From Apostichopus japonicus (taxonomy: Eukaryota > Echinodermata > Holothuroidea > Aspidochirotida > Stichopodidae): a stretch of 64,000 bases of DNA. The notes under the pieces were generated by a model, which made no database searches, was not told the origin of the DNA, and saw only the letters and a list, made by a program, of their open reading frames with translations. Below, piece by piece: positions 29,301 to 42,773 of this stretch (positions are counted from its first letter, which is position 1; the number at the start of each line of letters is the position of its first letter). Made by a program: the position numbers and the translations under genes. The stretch lies in the NCBI RefSeq assembly GCF_037975245.1, contig NC_092566.1, forward strand, positions 14,069,001-14,133,000, given 5' to 3'.

Positions 29301-32300
29301 GATTCTTAATATCGCTTTGAATATTGATATGCTACAAGCTGTTGTATATAGCTAGTATGATAATCAAACACATGGACAGTATTGCATAGCTATCTCTGAA
29401 TAACTTAGAATGTGAAAATTGAAATGAGAAAGATGAAAACCCATCCACCATCCCAAATGCATCATTTCTCTTTGCATTCTGTTTTCTTCCATGTAATAAC
29501 TAACAGGTGCAGGTGACATCACCTTTAGATTTGAATCCAATCGTAACGTGGAAGGACCTTTCACCCTTGACCTGACAACTGGTCTCCTGGAGATAAGCAC
29601 CCCTCTAGACCGGGAGCTCCAATCTACGTACACACTGCGTGTGGTAGCAATGGATTCATTGATGGGAGGGGTACAGAGGAACAGTACTGTCGCCATTAAC
29701 ATTGATGTTACTGACGTGAATGACAACGGCCCGCAGTTCACTCAAAACCCTTACCCTGGACAATCAGTACCAGAGGATATTGAAGCTGGAGTCCCAATCA
29801 TACAGGTAATGTGGTGTAGGAATAGTAAGGCTTGTAAAGTACAAACTAACATCGCATGTAGGAAACATCTGAGTCTCTGTATTAGTAGTAAAATAATTCA
29901 AAGTAATAGTGTCATCTCCTGAAACTAGCAATTTAATAATAATAATAATGGACAAAAAAAATACTGATGAAGAATTGATCCAGCAGTAATGTCATCATAA
30001 TTATTGATAGGTATCTACTACCGATGAAGATACAGATGAGAATGCTGGCATGGTTTATCAGATCATGTTATCATAATTATTGATAGGTATCTACTACCGA
30101 TGAGGATACAGATGAGAATGCTGGCATGGTTTATCAGATCATGTTATCATAATTATTGATAGGTATCTACTACCGATGAGGATACAGATAAGAACGCTGG
30201 CGTGGTTTATCAGATCATCCAGGGTAACGTCGGAGATGTCTTTGAGATCGATGGCGAAGGCATCATCTCCAGAGGGTCTGTCCCGCTGGATAGAGAAACG
30301 TTGGACTTTTATCTGTTGGTGGTGGAGGCCTCCGATCCATCTAATCCTGAGCTACCCAAAGATACCGGTATGATATCAATCTTATTGATTGTCACCTGAC
30401 TATTCTGAACACTCACAATGCTAGGTTGCTGTATTCCCTTCAAGTTGTACTCATTCTGTAATATTGCAAAATCAGGTTCTTTGTCTGACACTGAATGCTG
30501 TGGTGTCATATTGGGATAAGTTTTCTATTTAAGAATTGAAATTCATCATTGTTATGATATTTTAATGCAATTTTATATATTCCACTGTTTACTGCATGTA
30601 CTCAGGTAACTGGAGGACTAATTGCAATGTGTTTAATGACCTTGATTAATTGTAACCCTTTTCTTGACAAAAGGTGCATTTAATTAGCTCACAAGAGTCC
30701 ATAACACTATTCAGTATTGTAAAACAAGGTTGACTTAGGTACAGCATCCATGAAATAATGATCAAACTAGGCTATTTGAAGACTTTTTGACAAAAGAGAT
30801 CGTTCTAAGGTTTCAAACATCTGTTGTGAGGTTTAATGTTAATGCTAAAAACTCACCTTATAAGCTTCTGGCTTGTGTCCAAGTGACAGTAAATATTTCA
30901 TTAATGTATTATAAATATGTGTAGGTCTGTTCAGTGATGACATCACAGACCACCCACTGAGATCCACTTTCAGGAAGAACTGAGGGTTATAACCAGTTCA
31001 AACATTGTTTTCATGCAATCAACAGTATCTTGAGTTAGGGAAAAGATACTGAGATGGAGTTTTCTACTAACATTTTGGAATATTTTTCTCTTTTAGAAAA
31101 GTGTTTGATTGTCTGCCACTGAAATTTCCCTTGAATACATTGACTGCAGGTTTGTCATCTTGGCCTTGCTACTGAATCTTTGATAAGACCAGTAATATCA
31201 CCTTGCCAGATTTCCACAGTAATTTCTATATGTTGCCTCTGATTAAATACTAATCAACTTTAATTAAATCTCATTGTTTTACTAGCCGTTGTCACAATAG
31301 AAGTCACTGATGTGAATGATGTCATCCCTGAGTTTTCTCAGCCATTTTATTCACGACTGGATCTCGTTGAGGATGCGAGCATCGAAACCGTGGTTGTCGA
31401 CGTACAGGCTCAAGATATGGATCTGGGTCTTGCAGGAGAGATCCGTTATGCAATAATCGATGGTGAGTGAACATTTTTGAATTAATCAGCAGAAAATGAG
31501 GGGTATTTTTTGTAATCATTCTCCTGTTTCACATTTGATGACTACAGATTTGTTCTCGTCAGAGGATTCAACGTTTATTAAGTTGTTTCATTTCTCATTG
31601 ACCTGACCCAGAACCTCGCACTTCACAGTTCTTCTGTACCTGAAAGGCTGAATGGTTTATTGGTTGGAGTGTCATATCCCCAGTCCCTAGATTCCCGGGT
31701 CAAATCCTCACCAGGAACTAGATTTCTCTATACCTAGTAGGCTATTCAAAATTGCTGCTGTGCAGTGTTGTTCAGCGGAGTCTTTTGTGGATTTTGTAAT
31801 ATTCTGGTTTGCAATTATGGAAATGGGTTTTGAGACAACTTTGTTCTCCATAGCTGCAATGCTGTGATTTTGAATGGGATGTTTCCTCCTCCCCATAGTA
31901 TTTGAGAAAGTGATAGGATGTGGAGGTACACTCTCGATTCCTCGGATGGGGATGTTAAATGGTGGTCCAGGGAGCAGGATAGGTGGCACAAATTGCACTT
32001 CTGTCATAGCATCGGATCTAGCCTTACGGTGATCAGACCATACTATGCGGGTTATTAAAGCTAGGCATAGATACACTCACTATTGCACTTGATAAGTTGA
32101 TGTGTATCATGTTAGATATGACATAACTCAAACTTTGTTGAACAGTTGAGGCCACAGCATGCCATGTTTGGGGTTCAATGAAGGCTACTGACTTTGACCC
32201 CTCATCACAAAGTACAAAGGGGTGGGGGGGGGGAGGTTGACATACATTTTGCCAGAGGTACAGATGTTAGATGTATTATAAATACCCTAATGATAGGTCT

Positions 32301-35300
32301 TAGCTAGTGATTAGGCTTCACAGAAAACCATCAAACATGATTTGGTCTTGCAAATGTCTTGGATTTGATTTGACAGATTTTGGGAACCATAATAAGAATT
32401 TAATCTTTAATTTCAGTATCCTTCACTGCATGTCTTGTAAATCCTCCATTTTGTCCTGATGAGGCTGTCACATAACTTTCCAAGTTGTTGAATGGAATAA
32501 AGATGTCTTCAACTCCCTCCCTCCATCTCCCCTCCATCTCCCCTTCCCTCACTCTCCCCTTCCATCCCTATCTCTTCTCTCCTACTTCTTCCTTTCTTCT
32601 GCTCTCCCTCTATCCCCCTTTCCATCTCTCTCCACCTCCCCATCCCCTCCCCTCTCTCTCCCTCCCTCTGTCTTCCCTCCTATTCCTTCCTTTCCCCTTC
32701 CCAACCTCCATCTCCCCTTCACACCCATCTCTCTCCACTTCCCCTCTCTCTCACCCCTCCCATTTCTCTCCCGTTCCCTCCCTATCTCTTCCTTCCTAGT
32801 CCTCCATTTCTCCTTTCCTGGCTCTATCTCCTCATCCCTCCCTCCCTCCACCCCCATCCCACATCCCCTCTCTCCACCTCTCCCTCTCTCCACCTCCACT
32901 GCCATCTCTCACCCCTTCCCTCTCTCTCCCCTCTCCTCTTGCTGGCTTTGTTACCGGTGGTACTATTACTTTGACAGGTTAGCATAGTTTTCTACTCACA
33001 ATGCCAGTTTCACTAAGTAGAATAATTTCACTTTGATTTCTTTTGGCAGGCAATCAGATGGGTCTCTTTAGAATTGATCCTTTAACAGGCATTATCAGTA
33101 TCGTGTCTGAGCTACCATCCATTAGCGATACCTTGACCTTTAACCTCACCGTACAAGCACAGGATCAGGAGAGTCCATTCAATGCTGGAATTGCATTCGT
33201 TATTGTTAATGTCATCGATGCTGGTGAAATACCTCCAGAATTTGTGCTGTCGAGATATGAGGTGGATTCCATTGAAAATTTACAAACTGGTACATTTGTG
33301 GTTCAGGTAAAGAAGAACACATGAGCTTTTGAAATGTTAGGCTAACATGTAGGCTTATATATTGCTTTCTTCTTATATACAGTAGTTCAACTAAAATTCA
33401 GATTGTCAGTGAAATTGTCAGTAACATGATTGTAAATATTTGTGTAATCTACTTTAATTTTTTTGTTGACTATTTCAGTAGATTTTATTAGTCTTTCATC
33501 ATTTGAACAACAAGATCAGCAATAAATTAAAGGAGTATGCATATTTTGGTCGTTGTAATTTTTAATTTATCTAAATTAAATAAATATTAATGACATACTC
33601 CAAAATCAGTGGTATGAACATTAAGATAAGGGAATTTCCATAAAGATAGGAATTTGAGCTCTTAATTCTTTCCAAAGAGAAAATATTCCCATGATGGCAA
33701 ATTTAATTAAAGATTACTTATTTTGGGGGGCTGCAGTAACTCTAATGGGTAAATGATGAAATAGTTACATCTATATTAAAATTTGGTTGGTAAAGCTTTG
33801 GTTGCAATCTAAGTGAGTTTAATTAATTTTAAATTTCAGGTCCTTGCATTGGTTGAAAACAGACCTGCTGATGTCAGGTACATCTTGGATCCCAACTCTC
33901 ATCCCGATGTTATGATGCACTTTCAAGTAAATGATACAACTGTAAGTATAGTCAATTCACTTCTTGATGTTGCATCACAGAGTTACTTTCATTATGTGTC
34001 TCAATCAGGGGATTCAACCGTTTGACTCTCGCTAATCCTGCAACAGTTTGCAGTTTCTCTTCTTTGGCTGGCATTTTTATGTCTTGGACATTCAATATTT
34101 GAATATTCAGTATATTTCAGTGTACATGCGAGATCTCTGATGCCTTAGTTATGCCTCCATGAAGTGTATTTGATATTGAACTCCTGTCTTCCATTTCACT
34201 ATCACCACTGTACCACAATATAAGCATTACCATTGTGGCAGGACCTAGTCTAGCTTTTATGTGTAGCAAGGCTATCAACATCAGACCACATGCGGTTAGT
34301 ACGTCGTGAATGTGCATTTGAATATATTTACTAAATGTAAATCCCTCTCTTCTTCTCTCATTGCAGGGTGAGATCACGGTCAGAGTCCCGCTGGACAGAG
34401 AGACCAACGATTTCTTTGCCTTTACTGTGATCGCTGCTGGAGAGACAGTCTCCAGCTCTACAGCTGTAAGTCAAAGATCAAACCAGATCAAACTTATATA
34501 AGTCTATAACTGCCTAATTTCATTTCATTTATTTTGTCTATACATAAAAACAATAGAACAAAGTGGTAAAGTATAAACATGACACTAGAAAAACAATAGT
34601 AGTTTACAGAGCTAGGGACCAAAAAATAACAAATAACAATGAAGAAGGTAACAATTAAGAGAAGAGAAAAATAAAAATAAGATAATCAATACTCAGTCAG
34701 CGCAGTTTTCAATTAGGTGGGCTTTTAGTTTGCGCTTAAATGTTACATAAGATTTAACATTTTATATCATTTGGAAGCCCTTTCCAGGTTTTATAGCAGC
34801 AGTTATTCAAGAGTTATTTACCGTGTTTCGAGTGATGTTGGCTAACTGAAAAATGGGTATTATTCCTAATGCCCCTCGCAATTATGAAACTTCATGTCAC
34901 TTACTAACATCTACCATATAAAATATGTATCTGATGATTCAATATGCTCAATATAGTAAGGAACACATCTATTGCCAAGTGGTTCTATTATTTACCCAGA
35001 AATAACCAAAAAATAAAAGCAATGATTACATCATCTCATAGAGTAGGCTGTTAAATCTATGATTTTTAATGTATTAATAAATTCTTAGCCCTCTCATGGT
35101 ATCTTTTTGTGAAATGGTGACAGGTTTATAATCTGAAAAGTCCGGTTGTTGGAACGTCAGGTTCAATATCTCATTCTCTTCTGTAGTTGCTTAATCCACA
35201 ATCAAAACTCGACAGTGCCAAAGATATAAAAATTAATTTCAGTCGATTTCTCTGTTTACTGTCAGACTCCCTCTGACGAAGGTCCGTCCTGCTAGCCTGC

Positions 35301-38300
35301 TAGGATCGAAATGTCAAAAACTTAATTTTTGTTTACAAAAATAAAATATTAGTATCAAAATATCACATTAGCGAAGAATTCAAAGGCAAATGACTTTATG
35401 ATGGTGAAAAGTTGAACTGCATTTGTTGTTTCACAATGTTGAGGCCAAACACTGATCATTTTTTTACTTATAGGTCTGGGTGACTGTCCTCGATGCCAAT
35501 GACAATACTCCAATATTCCTGGAGTTCCCTGAAGATGTCAGGATACCTGAAGATTCTCCTACACAGACAGTTATAGGAGAGATCAGAACTACCGATCTGG
35601 ATATTAATCAAAATGCCCAAGTAAGCCACCCAGAGATATATAGTGTCTTTTGTTTCTTGGAGGTTAAACCTATGTGTTAATCATATATATGCGAACATAT
35701 CAGGTGAACTTGCACACAGATGTATTGGGTGGTTGACTAGTTCATGGTTGTTCTTGTGAAATTCAGCCGAATGAGAAAAGTGTTTTAGGAAACACGACTG
35801 AAGGTGCTTAAAAGAACTAGTTGGACTTGAAAATATTTTTCAATGATATACTACTAGTGATCAACTCACACTATCATTATGATCTACAGTCAGAGACTGA
35901 AGCTTGTCAGGTTTTGCGTAATTAGATAGGACCCATACTCAAGCACCCTCTGTTATATTTGGCTGGAATGCTCAATGGATACAACACATGTAAACAACAC
36001 ATTTGCACCTCTATATATATATATATGAATATTATGATATGAAACTATATATGAAATTTAAAACCGGTTAGTGTTTTCTTGCACTCGAGTTCCAGAATCT
36101 ATCAAGAATATCACTGACTTGCGTAATATTAATCATTACAAATCCATATCTTATCAAGTAGTGAGAGACTTAGCTAACATTTGTGAAGCTCTCATGTTTG
36201 TGATAGTTCGATTTGTCTCACCCAAGAAGTTATTTTATAAAAAATTTAAAGTTGGATAAAATTTTTTTCAACTGCTATCAGAGACCCTTGAGATCATCTG
36301 ATTACACTTTGGAAACTTTGTAATTAAAAATGGCAGCAGCAAGACAAATTATAGTATTAAACGATTGACCAACGTAAATAAGTTGGTGGTTAACGACAAA
36401 TTCTTTATATGTAACAAAAGGATATTTGTAGACTTTATAATTATTATCATTTCTTGCAAATGGACAAAAGTAAAACAAGTATGAAGAACTAGACAAAAGA
36501 ATAAAACCTCAATGCAGATGTAAAATTTTTATATCTTGTTAACTCCTTCTTGAAAAACTCTCTAATATCTTCCCAGATCAATTACGTCATCAGTGACGGA
36601 AACCGAGAAGGAGCCTTCACATTCAGAAGGAATAGTGATGGAACAGCCTCCATCATTACAACCAGACCATTAAACAGAGAGTTTACAGATGAATATAACA
36701 TCACAGTAAGCAATACAGTTAATAGCAATATTTTCTATGATCATAATTATTTGGTTCTTTTTTGCATTAAGAGATACTTGTCTTTAAAGCCATGATAGTC
36801 GCCTACATAATTCTACCAGGTAATTAACCCCTTGTAGTCCACATACCATAAGCTTGATGATTGCTCTAAATTTAAAAATGACAATGAAATTTATTTGGTT
36901 ATTTTGTATGTGTTTGTGTGGTTGATTTCTTATCTGTAAACATTAACTGTCAGCTAAATGCTAGATCTCCACAAAGTTAGATTCTCAGGAATCAACAATT
37001 TTTTGCTGTTTGATATTAAATTAAACAATTGCACCAGGTAACTAAAAATATCAATACAAAGAATACAAAGGAATAATTAAAACATAAGAGCAAATATTAC
37101 ATTACAATACAAGTATAAAGTGTTCATATTAAACATATAAAAATATGTGTTTTCAAATCCCTTCTTAAAATGATTAAGATTAGTTACTGTTTTTTTTTTT
37201 CTGTATTTTTTTTTAAGGTTACAGCTTTTGATGGTGGTGTACCAAGACTGGAATCATCGCAGACAATTCGCATTGTTTTAACTGACACCAATGACAATGC
37301 CCCTCTGTTTACTGTCAGCTCTTACAGTTTTGAGATAATTGAGGTAAACTATTCCTGTGTTTCTGAAGATCAGGTTTTGTTTACTTCCTCACATATTACA
37401 TGTATTCAATGTGGTTATGTTACTTCTCATGTGAGTGCAAACTTGTTGTATGAGTGAGGTTTCTGTATTTTTCCCTGCTTTGTTTTCAATGTTAAGGCAT
37501 ATCTGTTATAATTTAACTGTGATTCTGTCTAAATTCATGCAAGGGTGAGTTTATATAGGATAGATGGCTAGGTAGTTATTGTAGTGCGTGTGCGCGCTAC
37601 AATATTGGCGTTACTTGTCAGGTGAACGATACCTACATGACTGGACGTTAAAAAGTTAAAGCTTCATGTAGTCTCTGTTCATTTGCAGTTTTAGAGGCTA
37701 GCTGTGTAGGCAACTTATTCTGAGCCTGTCACAAGCATCCTCACTTTGTAGGTACCTACATGACTATACTCCCTGGTGTGTTGTCCACCCAAAAAAAATA
37801 ATAAAAAATAACCATGAACAACTGAAAATTTCTTCCTAAGACATGGAATCTTTGCGGAACTCGGCACAAAACACCCGGTTAAGCAGCAAATATCGCTACA
37901 AAATAAGCACATTTTGCGCTAAATCTTTACATAACTTTCTAAGTGTAGCACTCAGAAAACTTTGTCTTATGTCATTTTGAAGAATATTGTGTCCTCTCTA
38001 CAACCTTTTGTGGTTATTAATTATGTGTGTGAACTAAACCCCGTACTTTTTAATCTGAACACAGTACAGTGTGCAGCGCTCTCACAGCAATTTCAGAGAG
38101 TGAAAACCACAACACTTCCTATGCTTGCAACAGCATTTAATTCTCCGGCAATGGGCCGTTTATAGAGCAAAAGTTTCCATATGTTGCAAGCACTCCACAC
38201 ACACTACAATACTGTGTAAAAAATGCAGTTCTAGCTGTCTATAAGATTTACTAGTAAATTCACCAAGTTAATTTTTTTTTTGCTTTCCTTCTTGTCTTTC

Positions 38301-41300
38301 AGAATCAATTATCATCCCTTCCAGTGGCTACTCTGAATGTCACAGACAATGACTTGCCATCAACAAACAACCTTGTGTTCACCATTGTCCAAGGAAATGA
38401 AGAGGACAAATTTGAGATTAACAACCAGGGTGATATATTCCTGACCAGCCCATTAGACAGGGAGACTTTAGATTCATTTCAATTGACTGTTCTCCTTGAA
38501 GATCCTACTTTTGACCCACAGTATCAGGTAGAGTACTTAATACTCACAGTATCAGGTAGAGTACTTAATACTCACAGTATCAGGTAGAGTACTTAATACT
38601 CACAGTATCAGGTAGAATACTTAATACTCACAGTATCAGGTAGAGTACTTAATACTCACAGTATCAGGTAGAGTACTTAATACTCACAGTATCAGGTAGA
38701 ATACTTAATACTCACAGTATCAGGTAGAGTACTTAATACTCACAGTATCAGGTAGAGTTCTTAATACTCACAGTATCAGGTAGAGTACTTAATACTCACA
38801 GTATCAGGTAGAGTACTTAATACTCACAGTATCAGGTAGAGTACTTAATACTCACAGTATCAGGTAGTGTACTTAATACTCACAGTAACAGGTAGAGTAC
38901 ATACTACTCACAGTATCAGGTAGATTACTTAATACTCACAGTATCAGGTAGAGTACTTAATACTCACAGTATCAGGTAGAGTACTTAATACTGACAGTAT
39001 CATGTAAGGTAATTAATACTCACAGCATCAGGTAGAATACTTAATACTCGCATTATCAGGTAGTGTACCTAATACTCACAGTATCAGGTAGTGTACGTAA
39101 TACTCACAACATCAGGTAGCACATTACTTAATATCATACACAGTATCAGTAGCACTTTACGTAAAATGACCTGTACATATGACCCACAGTAGCAGGCTCT
39201 GGACTTATAACACATTATCAGGTATTGAACTTATGACCCACAGTACCTTCCCATGTTTTAAAATAGTTTACAAACTGAAAGGATTTACTGTTAAGGCATA
39301 ACGTATCAAAATGGTCTCCTTGAATAAGGGAAGAATATCACCTCAATGTGTTCAAGCATATTCTAGCCTCTGGCTGGTGAGAAATAGAACACAGTCATGT
39401 CAATTTAGTTTTGAAATGTCTTAGTTCTCATTTGGTGACAGATTAGTAGGATTTATTGATAATATTGGGGTGAATAAACATTCTATGATACTTTGTCTCT
39501 GTACCAGGGTTTTGTGTCTGTGTTTATCACAGTCTTGGATGAGAATGACAATGCACCAGAATTTGATGAACCATCCTTCCAAGCTCAGGTCGAGGAAGGA
39601 GTGAGATCGGCTATTGTAACCACCGTTGAAGCCAGTGATAGGGACCTTGGTGTCAACAGAGAGATCAGATTCAACGTTACTGGACCAAATTCTGAATTCT
39701 TTTCCATAGATCCAATTCAGGTACTAGTCTGGGAACTTTTGTATTAGTTTTATTCAACCTTGTTTAACCTATAGCATGTACTCCATGCATTACATACTCA
39801 CAGGTGATGTAAGAAAACACATTTCTGAGGTTTAAGAAAAATTGAGTCTTTCTTTAACAAAATCTATCATAGGTAATCAAATTGTGCATTTCTTACACAA
39901 AGTTTACCTGTATGTGTTTTCACTTGGATCAGGTTTGCTTATAAAGTGCATATGTTGACAAAACTTTAATGCAACTTAAGTGCAGTTGTATTCATTTGAA
40001 TATTACAAACTCAAATGACACTATTTATGTTAGTGTGAATGCACCGTTTGACAGGTTGGGAAGCAAGGGTTTCAAAAATTCAGCAGATATATATTCCGTT
40101 AAGTGAATCACATAATTTACTAGTGCTTTTATTGGCATAGGAAACTTGTGGGGCACATTATATGCAACTTTAGCTAGTGATGGGCACTAAATGCCTTCCA
40201 TGGCACAGGAAAATAAGGGCATGTTCTGTGTCAGTTTAGCTAGTTATGTGCATTAAGTGCTTTCGTATGCCCAAGAAATTCTCGAGCATATTTTATGTCA
40301 GTTAGGCTAGTTGTTGGCATTAAATACTTTCATTGGCATAGTTTATTTCTGTGGCATATGCCATAATGTCAGTTAAGCTAGTTAAGGGCACTAATCTATT
40401 GATGTTGTGACATGGTAACACTCTATTTGGGTTTGATGATGTTCTTTCCACTCTTCAGGGTCATTTGATGACAGTCATAGAACTGGACAGAGAGACACTA
40501 GATGAGTACATTGTCACCATTACTGCTATTGACCAGGCAATAGATCCATCTGCAAGACTCACATCCACAACCACGGTGAGCAAGACACTTCAGGAATAAA
40601 TCTGCTCGTATATAGTGGAGAAATCTCACCTTTTGTAGCATAAAGTAGCTGCCCATCGGTTATGTATAAATTGTACTTGTTCATCATGTGGGAATAATTA
40701 TTGCATGTGAATGTGTGGTTGATTCTGTAAGTGACAAGACGGAATGTTGAATACCTTAACAAAGTCGTTATTATATTTGAGACAAATATCACCCAATGTG
40801 AGTGACCCTACAACACTTTCATAGCAGGTGAAAGAAGTTAAAGCTTGATTTGCATATAACAATTGGGGCTGAATTTATTTTATTATGGTTATAAGTACAT
40901 CTGACTCAGTTCTTATATAGTCGAATAATCGTACATGAACATGTTTTTGAATATTAAAGAAAAGCAATAGTAATAGTGTATATTTATTAGCAAGTTTACA
41001 CTTATTGCTGCTGTGGACTTAAAACAAAAGGTGGACTATGGGAAGATATCATTTTCATAATGAAGTACAGTATGCTACTGCAATATTATATTAAGGTAAT
41101 CTTGGAATCAAATTACTAATCCCATTATGAGGTAGCATTGTAAATAGTACACTTGTTGATAATTGTTTTTCTTTTCAAAATCCATCTGCTATAAGTGTCA
41201 TACTGCATTCTTTCAATAGATGAGAATTGTTACCTCTCCATATATCTAACATGTATAGGTAACTGTTGCTGTCGCTGATATCAACAATATCAATATTATA

Positions 41301-42730
41301 TAAAGGTAATGATGTTGGAATAAAATTACTAAATCCCATTATGAGGTAGCATTGTAAATAGTAGACTTGTTGACATTGGTATTCTTTTCATTACCAATCT
41401 GATTTAAGTGTCATACTGCATTCTTTCATTAGCTGAGAATTGTTACCTCTCCACCTATCTAACATGTATAGGTAACTATTGCTGTCACTGATATCAACGA
41501 TTCCAGGCCAACATTCTTGTTTGAGCAGTACGGTCCATACTTTATTCTGGAAGAATCGCCAAATGCTTTTATTGACAGCATTCAAGCTGTGGACCCAGAT
41601 CTCGGTAGTGGAGGACGGGTAACCTATTCTGTAACCGGGCAATTCAGAGGTACAATCAGGGTATTTAGTTTCAATGAACATTCCATCATTTTATTAAATA
41701 TAATGTTTGCAAATGTTACATATAATGCCAAATTTCAGATCAGAAACTTTGGGAGCTTTAAAACAAATTAGGTTTCAACTTCTCTCAAACAAAAGAGGCA
41801 CATTGAGACATAAAAACCTCACCAAAAACAAGTAGATAACTTTATTTTCAACTTCTGCAAATGAAATTGCGATAACTGTGTTCTCCCCTCCCACTACCCT
41901 CCCCCTCCCACTGTGTTTTCCCTCCCACTCCCTCGCTCCCACTGTATTTTCCCCTCCCGCCCCTCACCCCATTGTATACATCTATGTACTGCTGAGATCT
42001 TAGGCAAGTGTACAATGAAATGAAAAGTTTGAGACTAACGATCAGTTGGTCATGCCACACCCCTCCCTTTCTCCCTACTCCCTCCTCATACCACTTTCTC
42101 TTTCCTTACACCTTAATATGGTGTAGAAGTTGCTGGCATATATGTTTATTATACAGAGTCCTATGTCATAAAGAAAAGAAATATTGGGGGAAAAATGAAG
42201 GTATTTATACCTTTTTGAGAATAAAATTATCAATGGTAATGTTTACAAACATTTTTTGGTTTGAGGTGGTGTATACACTTCCTATTTAACTGGTATACAT
42301 AATATTTCTAGCTTTATTTGTCTTTAGGAAATACATTGAGGGTGAAATGGAAATAAACGAAACAAAGGAACAACAGGAAGAAGACTATAAATACTGACAG
42401 TTTTTCCCCATCTTCCTCTTGTTTCTTTTTACAGAATACTTTCTTATAAATTCAGCCACGGGGCTCTTAACAGTGAATCCAAATAGACCACTGGACTACG
42501 AAAGACAACAGCAAATTAACATTACAATTGTAGCGAGCGATACAGAGGGACTTGAGTCAACAGTAAGCCATCTTTTGAAATATGTTAGAGAAGGTCCTCC
42601 ATTAACTAATTCATGAAGATTAAGTTGTATGTGAATAATTACCTTAATTTCAGTTTTGGGTTGTATACTATGTCTGAGCTGTGGAACCATTGCTCCTAGT
42701 TGTAATTTTGTCGGGCTGCATCTCTGTCCA

Positions 42731-42773
<43 letters not shown>

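Noticed and set aside
30011-30160. Two extra exon-30-like starts at 30011 and 30087
   Set aside because: Both read into a taa stop after about 21 codons and have no donor; treated as duplicated splice-site fragments rather than exons.
31708-32076. 122-codon minus-strand open frame
   Set aside because: No recognisable domain, lies in an intron and overlaps a probable repeat; no splice partners.
32485-32905. Ser/Pro/Leu-rich plus frame and Arg/Glu/Gly-rich minus frame
   Set aside because: Compositional artefacts of the polypyrimidine tract.
35260-35330. Penelope-like or LINE fragment suggested by cgaaggtccgtcc and gatcgaaatgtc
   Set aside because: Too short and no coding remnant; not enough to name an element.
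38519-39120. CRISPR-like array of 28-bp repeats
   Set aside because: Units are head-to-tail without spacers, and the genome is plainly eukaryotic.
41259-41302. Extra exon-41-like segment
   Set aside because: Hits an in-frame stop after about 14 codons and lacks a donor; duplicate copy of the acceptor region.
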